The notes under the pieces: generated by a model
What the model saw: only the letters and a program-made list of their open reading frames with translations
What the model was told of the DNA's origin: nothing
Database searches by the model: none
Origin: Streptomyces sp. SM10
GTDB taxonomy: Bacteria; Actinomycetota; Actinomycetes; Streptomycetales; Streptomycetaceae
Length of the DNA: 63,237 bases
NCBI RefSeq assembly: GCF_002910915.1
Contig: NZ_NEUF01000154.1
Coordinates: 1 to 63,237 of the forward strand
Reading direction: 5' to 3'
Program-made: the position numbers and the translations under genes
Shown here: in pieces, positions 29,086 through 37,129 of the stretch
Layout: every line of letters begins with the position of its first letter
Position numbering within the stretch: the first letter of the stretch is position 1

Positions 29086-30306
29086 ATGCCCGACAGCCAC
29101 AGCGAGGCGCCCGCACTCCTCCTCAGCGGGGCCAGGCTCGCGGACGGGCGCACCGTCGACGTGCGGATCGACGGCCCGCACATCGAGGCCGTCGGCACGG
29201 CGGGCAGCCTCACCACCCGGGGGACCCGACTGGACCTGCGCGGGTACCTCCTGCTGCCCGCCCCCGCCGAAGCCCACGCCCACGCGGACACGGCCCTCAC
29301 CGGCACCGTGACGGGCCCGCCGTCCTACCGGCCCGAGGACGTGCGGCGCCGCGCCACGGAGGCCGCGCTGCTCCAGCTCAGCCATGGGGCCACCGCGGTG
29401 CGCGCCCACGTGCGCGTCGGCGACGTACAGGGCCTCGGCTCCCTCGAAGGCGTCCTGGGGGCCCGCCGCTCCCTGCGCGGCCTCACCGAGCTGACCGCCG
29501 TCGCCGTGCCCCGGCTCCTCACCGGCGTCGCGGGTGCCGACGGGCTCGCCGCGCTCCGTGACGCACTGGACGTGGGCGCGGGCGTGGTCGGCGGCTGCCC
29601 CGACCTCGATCCCGATCCCGCCGGCCACACCGAGGCGGTCCTGGAGCTCGCCGCCGCCCACGGTCTGCCCGTGGACCTGCACACCGACGGCGACGACCCC
29701 GCCCGGCTCGCGCGGCTGGCCGCCATGGCGGGCGGGCTCCGCCCGGGCGTCTGCCTGGGCCCCTGCGCGGGCCTCTCGCGGCTTCCCGCCGACGAGGCGG
29801 CCCACATCGCCGACCGGCTCGCCGCCGCCGCCGTCACGGTGGTCTGCCTGCCGCAGGGCGGCTGCTCCGGCACCCTGCTCCGCGGGAGTCCGCCCGTACG
29901 ACTGCTGAGGGCGGCCGGGGTGCGGGTGGTGGCGGGCGGCGGGGCCCTTCGTGACAGCTCCAACCCCGTCGGCCGCGGCGACCCCCTGGAGGCCGCCTAC
30001 CTGCTCGCCTCCCAGGACGGGCTCGGCCCGGAGCAGGCCTACGACGCCGTCTCCGCCACCGCCAGGGCGGCTCTGGGCCTGCCGGGGGTGCGCATCGAGG
30101 CGGGCTTCCCCGCCGAGCTGCTCGCCGTACGCGGGGAGGGGCTGGCCGGCGCCCTCTCCCTCGCGTACAGCCGCATCGTGGTGCACCGGGGACGCGTGGT
30201 GGCACGGACCAGCGCCGTACGCGAGTACTGCGACTCCGAGGCCGCGGCCGCCCTGGACCTCCCCCGGCAGGGACGCACCGATTCCGGCCCCGTCAGCGGG
30301 CCTTGA
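29086..30306 (+). CDS. Amidohydrolase-family protein, cytosine-deaminase-like
   Basis: The 406-residue protein has the N-terminal composite-domain pattern and the metal motif 'AEAHAHADTALTG', then 'AVRAHVRVGD', 'LHTDGDDPARL' and a late 'SSNPVGRGDPLEAA'. These align by position with cytosine deaminase/atrazine-chlorohydrolase-type amidohydrolases. Several metal positions look degenerate: the second-site His and final Asp are not in standard contexts, so it may have altered chemistry or be inactive. Substrate unknown. The next gene starts 35 bases downstream and may be co-transcribed. Confidence 0.75.
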   Translation: MPDSHSEAPALLLSGARLADGRTVDVRIDGPHIEAVGTAGSLTTRGTRLDLRGYLLLPAPAEAHAHADTALTGTVTGPPSYRPEDVRRRATEAALLQLSHGATAVRAHVRVGDVQGLGSLEGVLGARRSLRGLTELTAVAVPRLLTGVAGADGLAALRDALDVGAGVVGGCPDLDPDPAGHTEAVLELAAAHGLPVDLHTDGDDPARLARLAAMAGGLRPGVCLGPCAGLSRLPADEAAHIADRLAAAAVTVVCLPQGGCSGTLLRGSPPVRLLRAAGVRVVAGGGALRDSSNPVGRGDPLEAAYLLASQDGLGPEQAYDAVSATARAALGLPGVRIEAGFPAELLAVRGEGLAGALSLAYSRIVVHRGRVVARTSAVREYCDSEAAAALDLPRQGRTDSGPVSGP

Positions 30307-30340
30307 GCGCGAGCGCCTCGCACGGCGTACGGTCGGAGGC

Positions 30341-30997
30341 ATGCGCATTGTCATTGCAGGTGGACATGGTCAGATCGCGCTGCGGCTGGAGCGTCTGCTC
30401 GCCGCGCGCGGTGACGAGTCGGTGGGCGTCATCCGCAACCCTCAGCACGGCGAGGACCTGATGATGGCAGGGGCCGAGCCCGTCGTCCTCGACCTCGAAT
30501 CGGCGTCCGTCGAGGACGCTGCGGAGGTCCTTCGCGGAGCGGACGCGGCGGTCTTCGCGGCCGGTGCGGGCCCGGACAGCGGCTCGGCGCGCAAGGACAC
30601 GGTGGACCGCGGAGCCGCCGTGCTCTTCGCCGACGCGGCGGAACGCGCGGGGGTGCGCCGCTACCTCGTGGTGTCCTCCATGGGCGCCGACCCCGGTCGC
30701 TCCGGCGACGAGGTCTTCGACATCTACCTGCGGGCCAAGGGCGAGGCGGACGCGTACGTACGCTCCAGGAGCGGCCTGGACTGGACGATCCTGCGACCCG
30801 GAATGCTGACGAACGACGCCGGTACCGGTCAGGTGCTCCTCTCCGCGTCGACGGGCCGCGGCCCGGTCCCCCGCGACGACGTGGCCGCGGTGCTCGCGGA
30901 GCTGCTGGACACCCCGGCCACCGCGGGCCTGACGCTGGAGCTGATCAGCGGGTCCACGCCGGTGACGGTCGCGGTGAAGGACGTCGCGGGGAACTGA
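30341..30997 (+). CDS. NAD(P)-binding Rossmann protein (SDR/NmrA-like)
   Basis: The 218-residue protein begins 'MRIVIAGGHGQIALRLERLL', a glycine-rich Rossmann turn, followed by 'GVIRNPQH', 'VFAAGAGPDSG' and 'YLVVSSMGAD'. A Tyr/Lys-like 'YLRAKGEADAYVR' and 'DWTILRPGML' are typical of NAD(P)H-binding SDR-a5 proteins. The ATG at 30341 is only one base from a GGAGG-like run, so true initiation could be downstream or weak. Function is probably a reductase or sensor; substrate unknown. Confidence 0.85.
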   Translation: MRIVIAGGHGQIALRLERLLAARGDESVGVIRNPQHGEDLMMAGAEPVVLDLESASVEDAAEVLRGADAAVFAAGAGPDSGSARKDTVDRGAAVLFADAAERAGVRRYLVVSSMGADPGRSGDEVFDIYLRAKGEADAYVRSRSGLDWTILRPGMLTNDAGTGQVLLSASTGRGPVPRDDVAAVLAELLDTPATAGLTLELISGSTPVTVAVKDVAGN

Positions 30998-31174
30998 GAA
31001 GGCCCCTCCGCCGTTGTACCGCTCCACGTCGATGACGCTCCGCGGGCCGGTCCCGTGGAGCAGCACCGGCCGTGGCGGCGCCCTTGGGCCGTGGCCGGTG
31101 CGGTTCCCTGCCCCGGAGACGGTGGCGCGAGGCGTTGCCGCATGCCGGAGCGTCCCCGGGATAGCGTCGGCCGC

Positions 31175-32374
31175 ATGGACGGAGGCCGTGACAGCCGAGG
31201 TTGGCTCCCCTGCTACGCCGGTGGGGCGGTGTTCGCCGTGTGCATGGCCGGGACCACTCTGCCGACCCCTCTCTACAGCCTCTACCGGGACGAACTCGGC
31301 TTCTCCGAGCTGACCGTGACCATCGTGTACGCCGTGTACGCCTTCGGTGTCATCGGAGTGCTGCTGCTGGCCGGGAACGCCTCCGACGCGGTGGGCAGAC
31401 GCCCTGTGCTGCTCTGGGGCCTGGGGTGCGCGGCGGCGAGCGCGGTCTGCTTCCTGTGCGCCTCCGCCCTGGGCTGGCTCTTCGTCGGGCGGCTGCTGTC
31501 GGGCCTGTCCGCCGGGCTGTTCACCGGGGCCGCCACCGCGTACGTCATGGAACTGGCCCCGGGGAAGGGCTCCCCCAGGGCCTCGTTCGTGGCGACGGCG
31601 GCGAACATGGGCGGCCTGGGGTGCGGCCCTCTGCTCGCCGGGCTCCTCGCGCAGTACGCGCCCTGGCCGCTGCACCTGCCGTTCATCGTGCACCTGGTGC
31701 TGCTGGCCGTCTCGGCCGTCGTCCTGCTCGGTCTGAGGGAGACCGTGCGCGAGCGGCGCCCCCTGAACACCGTCCGCCCGCAGCGGCCCGGACTGCCGCC
31801 CGGGGTCCGGGCGGTGTTCAGGCCCGCGGCGCTCGCCTCCTTCGCGGGGTTCGCCCTGTTCGGGGTGTTCACCTCGGTCAGCCCGGCGTTCCTGGCCGAG
31901 TTCCTGGACGTGGAGAACCACGCCGTCAGCGGGCTGGTCGTCGCGCTGGCCTTCTTCGCGTCGATCGCCGGGCAGTCGGCGGTCGGCAGGATCGGGGAAC
32001 GGCGTTCACTGCCCCTGGGCTGCGCCGGCCTCCTCGGCGGGCTGGCCCTGCTCGCGGGCGCTCTCTGGTGGCAGCTGCTGCCCCTGGTGGTGCTGAGCGC
32101 GCTCCTCGGCGGCGTAGGCCAGGGGCTGACCTTCCGGGCAGCCCTGGCCCAGGTGGCCGCGGCGTCGCCCCCGCACGAGCGGGCGGCGGTCATCTCGACG
32201 CTCTTCGTGGTCGCGTACGCGGGCATCTCGCTGCCGGTGATCGGCGTCGGCGTCCTCTCGGGCCACATCGGCCTCCAGGACGCCGGGCTGGTCTTCATCG
32301 CGTGCATGGCCGTCCTGGTGGCGTCCGCCGGCGTCTATCTCGTGCGGCGGCCGGCGGGGGGTGCCGGGGCGTGA
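31175..32374 (+). CDS. Major facilitator superfamily transporter
   Basis: The 399-residue protein has about 12 hydrophobic helices. The MFS loop 2-3 motif appears as 'GNASDAVGRRPVLLWG', and a motif-C-like 'ANMGGLGCGPLLAG' lies in helix 5. The layout suggests a drug/proton antiporter-like (DHA1) exporter. The ATG at 31175 is taken because upstream codons are Arg/Pro-rich and not membrane-like. Substrate is unknown and no regulator remains intact next to it; a decayed winged-helix fragment lies 0.45 kb downstream. Confidence 0.87.
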   Translation: MDGGRDSRGWLPCYAGGAVFAVCMAGTTLPTPLYSLYRDELGFSELTVTIVYAVYAFGVIGVLLLAGNASDAVGRRPVLLWGLGCAAASAVCFLCASALGWLFVGRLLSGLSAGLFTGAATAYVMELAPGKGSPRASFVATAANMGGLGCGPLLAGLLAQYAPWPLHLPFIVHLVLLAVSAVVLLGLRETVRERRPLNTVRPQRPGLPPGVRAVFRPAALASFAGFALFGVFTSVSPAFLAEFLDVENHAVSGLVVALAFFASIAGQSAVGRIGERRSLPLGCAGLLGGLALLAGALWWQLLPLVVLSALLGGVGQGLTFRAALAQVAAASPPHERAAVISTLFVVAYAGISLPVIGVGVLSGHIGLQDAGLVFIACMAVLVASAGVYLVRRPAGGAGA

Positions 32375-33130
32375 ACACCGCCCCGGCGCGCCGGCCGCAC
32401 CGGTTCATCGGCCCTGCCTCCACTTCCCGTGGCGAGTGACGGCCCCCACGGGGAGAAAGGAGATTCTGACGCCGCCGCACCGAAGTCGTTCGCAAGAGCC
32501 GGGCCCCATAGGTCAGTTCGGCCAGCGCCTCTTGGCTGCCATGTACTTCGCGACCCGAAGTGATGCTGGGCCTCCGGGCCAGGCCCCGGGCGCAGACGAA
32601 CGGCTCGTGGGGTGCCCTTCTCGGCTTCGGCCTGCTTGCGCTACTGGCCACCCCGATGGCCCGGTACGCCTTCAACTTCGGAGCACACGGCCGCAACGTC
32701 GCGTCCCATCCGTCCTTCGCCTACGCCGAACCGACCGGCTTGTGCGTGGCCCCACGAGCCAGGAACCCCATGCCTGGAAGGAGAGTTCGACGGCGCCGCC
32801 CTTCGTTGCGTGGCCGGGGGCGTGTGGTTCGCACAATCTGATCACCGTGGAGAAGGGCTATGCGGGTCGGCGCCCTCGGACATGGGTCGTCACCCACGAA
32901 GGCGCGCACGCGCTGGACGCCGAGCTCCGTGCCCTGCGTGCCCTCGTCCTCCGCCTGGAAGGCCCTACGGCTGCCGGCCGGCCCGGCGTGTGACCACCGG
33001 TTCGGCGATCCGGGCGTACAGGTGACCGCGCCGCAGCACGGCACCGCTGCGGTCACGCAGCCTCGGCGCCCCGTTCGGGCCCCATAGGGACAAGCGGTAC
33101 GAAAAGACACCAAAGGGATAGGCTCGGCAG
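32375..33130. other. Gene-poor stretch with gene remnants
   Basis: This 750-base stretch lacks a complete gene. Around 32590-32760 one frame reads a short hydrophobic segment ('GALLGFGLLALLATPM') that could be debris of a membrane protein. A winged-helix remnant lies at 32836-32993. The composition is uniform with the chromosome, so decay rather than recent insertion is the simplest reading. Confidence 0.5.
32836..32993 (+). pseudogene. C-terminal remnant of a winged-helix (HTH_34/MarR-like) regulator
   Basis: The frame reads 'LITVEKGYAGRRPRTW' followed by 'HEGAHALDAELRALRALVLRLEG' to a stop. This is the wing and C-terminal helix pattern of small winged-helix regulators. The recognition-helix half that should precede it is missing and upstream codons do not continue the fold, so the gene is truncated. 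The next gene begins 137 bases later. Confidence 0.55.
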
Positions 33131-33967
33131 GTGAGTCGAACCGAGGAGACCGCCGAGGGCGCAGGCCCGTTCACCACCCGGCTGACCTGGCGCCTCAGCG
33201 ATGGAGGCACTGCGGTCTGGGAGTCACGGCGGGCACGCAAGCGCGGCCTGCTCACCGTGCGGGCCGCAGGCGAACCGGAGGCCCTCTCCAGGCGCGCGGA
33301 CAGCGCATCGGTGGAACGCCTCCGCCTGCTGAACGCCATGGCCGCGGGTGCGTTCGTGATCGGTGGGGGCCTGTTCGTCTTCGGCGCCGCGGTCGTCCAG
33401 TTCGGCACCGGCCGCGCGACGGGCGCCTGGATCTACTTCACCGGCGGCCTGTTCTTCACCACGGGCGGCTACGCGTCCCTGCTCCAGGCGGTCAACACTC
33501 CCCGACGCGACAGGGAAGGCGGGTCCCTCGCCGCACAACGCTGGAGGTGGTGGAGCTACGAGCCCGGCCGGATCGACTGGCTGAGCACCTTCCTGCTGTT
33601 CGCGGGAACCCTGGTGTTCGGGATCAACCTGCTCAGCTCTCTACTGCAGGGACTCTCCGTGCAACAGGTGAACCGGCTGGTCTGGGCCCCCGACCTGATC
33701 GGCTGCACGCTGTTCCTCGTATCCGGACACCTCGCCCTGCTGGAGGTCTGCCACGGCCGGCCCGGCCTACGCCTGCGCGACCTCGGCTGGTGGATCGTGG
33801 CGGTCAACCAACTCGGATCCGTGCTCTTCATGGTCTCTGCACTGGCCGACTTCACCCGCCCTGCGACGGGAAGCGTCGTGAACGTCGACATCGCGAACTG
33901 GGGCACCCTCACGGGCGCACTCTGCTTCTCCGTCGGCGGCGTGCTCCAGGCCTTCGAGCGGCCCTGA
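33131..33967 (+). CDS. Polytopic membrane protein of unknown function
   Basis: The GTG start gives 278 residues. A basic cytoplasmic N-terminus of about 65 residues precedes paired hydrophobic helices near 70-90, 98-115, 148-170, 186-205, 215-235 and 250-270. The repeated two-helix layout with 'GGGLFVFGAAVVQFGTG' and 'AGTLVFGINLLSSLLQG' resembles YrhK-type membrane proteins, but I am not certain of the family. It is the last chromosomal gene before the integrated element. Confidence 0.75.
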   Translation: MSRTEETAEGAGPFTTRLTWRLSDGGTAVWESRRARKRGLLTVRAAGEPEALSRRADSASVERLRLLNAMAAGAFVIGGGLFVFGAAVVQFGTGRATGAWIYFTGGLFFTTGGYASLLQAVNTPRRDREGGSLAAQRWRWWSYEPGRIDWLSTFLLFAGTLVFGINLLSSLLQGLSVQQVNRLVWAPDLIGCTLFLVSGHLALLEVCHGRPGLRLRDLGWWIVAVNQLGSVLFMVSALADFTRPATGSVVNVDIANWGTLTGALCFSVGGVLQAFERP

Positions 33968-34077
33968 TCCCTCCACCCGGGAACAGCCACAGTCCCCGGG
34001 GGCCGGAAGATCAGAGGTGGCCCCCAGCCCGGTGGCCGATCGACGCGCTCCCCGGCCCGGCATGCATACACACGAAA

Positions 34078-34120
34078 AAACCCCGTCCGACCTGCTGTTC
34101 AAGCAGGTCGGACGGGGTTT
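34078..34120 (-). terminator. Original chromosomal terminator of tRNA-Tyr, now beside attL
   Basis: A perfect 18-bp stem (34078-34095 with 34103-34120, loop tgttcaa) ends in AAA/TTT on both sides. It lies directly outside the left repeat. Before integration it would have followed the 3' end of tRNA-Tyr. It may now also terminate the GIY-YIG gene. Confidence 0.88.
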
Positions 34121-34127
34121 CCCGTCC

Positions 34128-34179
34128 TGTGGCGGCGCCAGGGTTCGAACCTGGGTAGGCTGAGCCGGCAGATTTACAG
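34128..34179. repeat. attL
   Basis: This 52-bp sequence is identical to 51650-51701 and corresponds to the 3' part of tRNA-Tyr from the anticodon loop to just past the acceptor end. It lacks the 5' half of the tRNA and so marks the left junction. Confidence 0.93.
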
Positions 34180-34923
34180 ACCGCGCGAGGGTGGCCTTTC
34201 CACCTGCGCTTTGTCCCGACCAGGACTCACGCGTCCCACTCCTACCCCACTGCCAGGCAGTTCGTGCAGTGCCGACGGGAACACCACTCGGCCGACTCCA
34301 GTGGCAACTACCGCTGCACCCCTCGGGACCTCTGTCTCCGAGAGGGCGTTCCAGGCGGCGAGGGTCAGTCGGCTGAGTTCAGGTATCCGCTGCGATTGAA
34401 CGGCACCGCGGGAACGGCTACGCGCAAGGTCACGAGGCTGCCAATCACCAGAAGTACGCCGCCGGCGGCTGTTCAATGGAGGGGCCATTGCCAGTTGCAG
34501 CGCGTGCTCCAGCGCGAGTCCGCAGACCGCGGAACCCATGGCCTCGACCTCCAGCTGTTCGGGCCGTGGCGCTTCGGATAGCAGCAGGGGCCAGCGGATC
34601 ACTACCACCTTCTCCCAGATCTCGGGTGGCACTGTGTTGGCCAAGTGATGGCTCTCGCCCACTGGAAGGTCGCGTAGGCGACGTTCGGCCTGCTGTGTTT
34701 GCCCTACGTAGCAAAGCCCTGCGCCTGACGCGAACACCCCGTAGAGCACCGGGCCGGTAGTGGCAGGGCTGTCGTCGTGCATCCCGGTCAGGAGGGCTCC
34801 GACTCGGTGAGCGAACTGGTATCGGCGCTCCTGCCACCGCTCCAGCAGGGAGGTGTCCCCCAGCAGAGTCGAGAGCGAAGATCGCCAGGCGCGACAGGCG
34901 TCCTCGTACACTTGATCACTCAC
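34174..34923 (-). CDS. GIY-YIG domain protein (element cargo)
   Basis: The 249-residue protein has a GIY-YIG-like core around residues 58-110: 'VLYGVFASGAGLCYVGQTQQAERRLRDL' carries the GVF and YVG halves and a downstream Arg, followed by a His-containing helix and 'EIWEKVVVIRWPLL'. The C-terminal half is Arg/Ser-rich and unassigned. GIY-YIG domains are nicking or cleaving nucleases found in repair, homing, restriction and mobile-element genes. The stop codon falls inside the attL core, so the gene ends exactly at the element boundary. Role in the element unknown; defence or maintenance is possible. Confidence 0.7.
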   Translation of the reverse strand: MSDQVYEDACRAWRSSLSTLLGDTSLLERWQERRYQFAHRVGALLTGMHDDSPATTGPVLYGVFASGAGLCYVGQTQQAERRLRDLPVGESHHLANTVPPEIWEKVVVIRWPLLLSEAPRPEQLEVEAMGSAVCGLALEHALQLAMAPPLNSRRRRTSGDWQPRDLARSRSRGAVQSQRIPELSRLTLAAWNALSETEVPRGAAVVATGVGRVVFPSALHELPGSGVGVGRVSPGRDKAQVERPPSRGL

Positions 34924-35126
34924 AGGCCCCCCAAAAAATCATCCACGCTGCAGCGTAGGCCGCCGCACCGAGGGCCACGAAACGGCTAAGAGCCGTCCCA
35001 TCGACAGTCTGCGTCACATTCGCGGTATGACCTGCTCGTTTCCCCCGTAGCATTGTTCCTGCCCCACGCCTTCCCCGCCACCGTGCCCCGAACCTTGCGT
35101 GCGGCCGATTGGGCGGACGCGAGAGG
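34924..35126. other. Spacer between cargo genes
   Basis: About 200 bases separate the two minus-strand cargo genes. No frame, hairpin or repeat stands out. It may carry the promoter of the GIY-YIG gene. Confidence 0.5.
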
Positions 35127-36149
35127 TCAACTGCGGGGAAGTAGCCCTTTTCTATTGAGAGCATTGACGCACTGTTGATATTTGGCCAGAAAATTATCAC
35201 TGGCAGACGTCAAATCAGCAAGCGTCCGCCGATAGCGCACGTGGTCACTATCTTTCCATTCTGGCGGAATCTCCGTGTACTCATTATCGGGATGCCTCAC
35301 TTTCGGATAGAACATCCCGGCAAATTCTCCGCACAAGAGATCGAGAGATTTCACCAGTTCCCCATATGCAGCCGCCGCCTCGGAATCAATGAAGTCGACG
35401 AAGTCGTCACTCAGCTGCTTCTGTGCCACATACGCAGCGTTACTGACCCACACTGGGACTCTATGCATCGAAAGATTTTTTTGCACTGCGACCCACTTGA
35501 CATCCAGGGGGATAGCCTCGACGAGCCGTGCCGCCTTTGCTTGATCTGGCACCTGATTCTGTGCCGCGGAAGCCGCGCCACCAGAGCCACCCCCCGGCGC
35601 CCACCCGGCAACAAGCATGCCTTGCAGCTCCGCCCTTGGCAGCCATTGCGTTCCATCACCTGTCCGCAATGGCACGGCGATTGAAGTCCCACTCGGCCTG
35701 CCCTTCCAGTCGCTGGGCCCCGGCACAACGAAGGGCATCACCCCGGCAGGCTGGGCTGGGATATCGATACACAAAATCCCTGATTCGTCGCCACAATCAA
35801 TCCATTCGACTTGCAAGGCTCGCACAGTGGGTGTTATACGCTCGTGGATCAACTTACGATACTGGTCAATATTGACCTGCGATCGAGGGACCGGCCTGAG
35901 CTCTGAAATTATTTCACTGTCATGCTTAGGAACGGTCTTGAAGCCAACGAGCAACAGCCCTCCACCTGCCGCGTTAGCGAATGCCGCAACATCTTTAACC
36001 AACTCTTCAGCCCCACTCGGCTGCTTCAACTGATAAGGGTGACTCTTAACGTCCAGCCAAACAGATTCAGGCGTCCCAAGGAGTTCGCTATACACGCGAT
36101 CATGTAGTGCACGGCGTACGTCTTCAATACTTTTTGCCACCATGGGCAT
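35127..36149 (-). CDS. AlbA_2/Schlafen-type putative nucleic-acid-binding protein (element cargo)
   Basis: The N-terminal 130 residues of this 340-residue protein match the AlbA_2 (Schlafen-like) layout: 'ESVWLDVKSH', then 'ELVKDVAAFANAAGGGLLLVGF', then 'ITPTVRALQVEW'. The C-terminal half is helical and unassigned. Base composition is clearly more AT-rich than the rest of the window (for example 35150-35300 and 35850-36100), a sign of recent acquisition from another source. AlbA_2 proteins are frequent in mobile elements and defence neighbourhoods. Function unknown. Confidence 0.75.
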   Translation of the reverse strand: MPMVAKSIEDVRRALHDRVYSELLGTPESVWLDVKSHPYQLKQPSGAEELVKDVAAFANAAGGGLLLVGFKTVPKHDSEIISELRPVPRSQVNIDQYRKLIHERITPTVRALQVEWIDCGDESGILCIDIPAQPAGVMPFVVPGPSDWKGRPSGTSIAVPLRTGDGTQWLPRAELQGMLVAGWAPGGGSGGAASAAQNQVPDQAKAARLVEAIPLDVKWVAVQKNLSMHRVPVWVSNAAYVAQKQLSDDFVDFIDSEAAAAYGELVKSLDLLCGEFAGMFYPKVRHPDNEYTEIPPEWKDSDHVRYRRTLADLTSASDNFLAKYQQCVNALNRKGLLPRS

Positions 36150-36340
36150 TAGTATCCAGCATCAGGCGGCGCACCTCCGCCGTTATCTCAAAAGGGCATC
36201 ATGTAGAGACAGACGTGCCGGCCGCCATCTGGCCAGCAGACGCCTACACACCTGCTCGATACTCGCCGCCTCCAGCACTGCGCCCTATGCGCGGCCGCTA
36301 CCCTGGTACGCACCACGTCAGAACGGAGAGTGCTCCGCGG

Positions 36341-37129
36341 ATGGGACCGAAGACGACGAAGGTCTACGAGACGCTTCGCGCACGACTCACGGCAGGCGAG
36401 TACGCCCCCGGCGACAAGCTCCCCTCAGAACGCACGCTCGTGGAAGAACTCGGCATCGGGCGGACGGCTCTACGGCAGGTGCTCGCTCGTCTCGTCTCCG
36501 AGGGACAGCTGGAGGTTCGCGGACGGAGCTCGTACCGGGTACCGGGCGCGGTGAGCGTTCAGCGCCCGGAGGGGTTGGAGCCCTGGCGCATCCACGGCGA
36601 GCGCGATGTCTACGACAACCGATGGGTCAAACTCCAGCTTTGGGACGTGGAGCCCCCCGGAGTGAAGCGGTTCGAGCACCACGTCGTAAGACTTCACCAC
36701 GTAGCAGTCACGGCCGTCATTGATGATCAGGACCGCGTCCTGATGATGTGGCGGTACCGCTTCGTTCCGCAGCAATTCGGTTGGGAGCTCCCGGGCGGCA
36801 TCGTCGACGAAGGAGAGGACCCAGCAGACACGGCGCTGCGGGAAACCGTCGAAGAGACGGGATGGCGGCCCAAGTCGCTGGAACATGTCGTGAGCTATCA
36901 GCCCATGATCGGCATGGTCGACTCGCCACACGAGATTTTCGTAGCGCACGGCGCCGAGAAGGTCGGCGAGCCAACCGACCTGGAAGAGGCCGGCCACATC
37001 GAGTGGGTACCGCTCGCGGACATCCCCGGACTCATGGCCCGCGGTGAGTTGCTGGGCTCTGGCACCCTGGTTGCCCTGCTGCACATCCTGGCGACACGGC
37101 GCACTCAGGGACTCACAACCGCGCACTGA
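36341..37129 (+). CDS. GntR-type HTH fused to a Nudix hydrolase (KorSA/Pif-like regulator)
   Basis: The ATG at 36341 gives 262 residues. Residues 5-70 form a GntR winged helix ('VYETLRARLTAGEYAPGDKLPSE', 'GRTALRQVLARLVSEG'). Residues 115-245 form a Nudix domain with a complete Nudix box 'GGIVDEGEDPADTALRETVEETGW'. In pSAM2 the GntR repressor KorSA and the Nudix immunity protein Pif are separate genes; here the two activities are in one chain. It likely represses element genes and may mediate transfer immunity. It converges with the XRE gene with a 17-base overlap. Confidence 0.87.
   Translation: MGPKTTKVYETLRARLTAGEYAPGDKLPSERTLVEELGIGRTALRQVLARLVSEGQLEVRGRSSYRVPGAVSVQRPEGLEPWRIHGERDVYDNRWVKLQLWDVEPPGVKRFEHHVVRLHHVAVTAVIDDQDRVLMMWRYRFVPQQFGWELPGGIVDEGEDPADTALRETVEETGWRPKSLEHVVSYQPMIGMVDSPHEIFVAHGAEKVGEPTDLEEAGHIEWVPLADIPGLMARGELLGSGTLVALLHILATRRTQGLTTAH

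Noticed and set aside
34128..34179. A second functional tRNA at attL
   Set aside because: Only the 3' part of tRNA-Tyr is present; the D-arm and 5' acceptor strand are missing.
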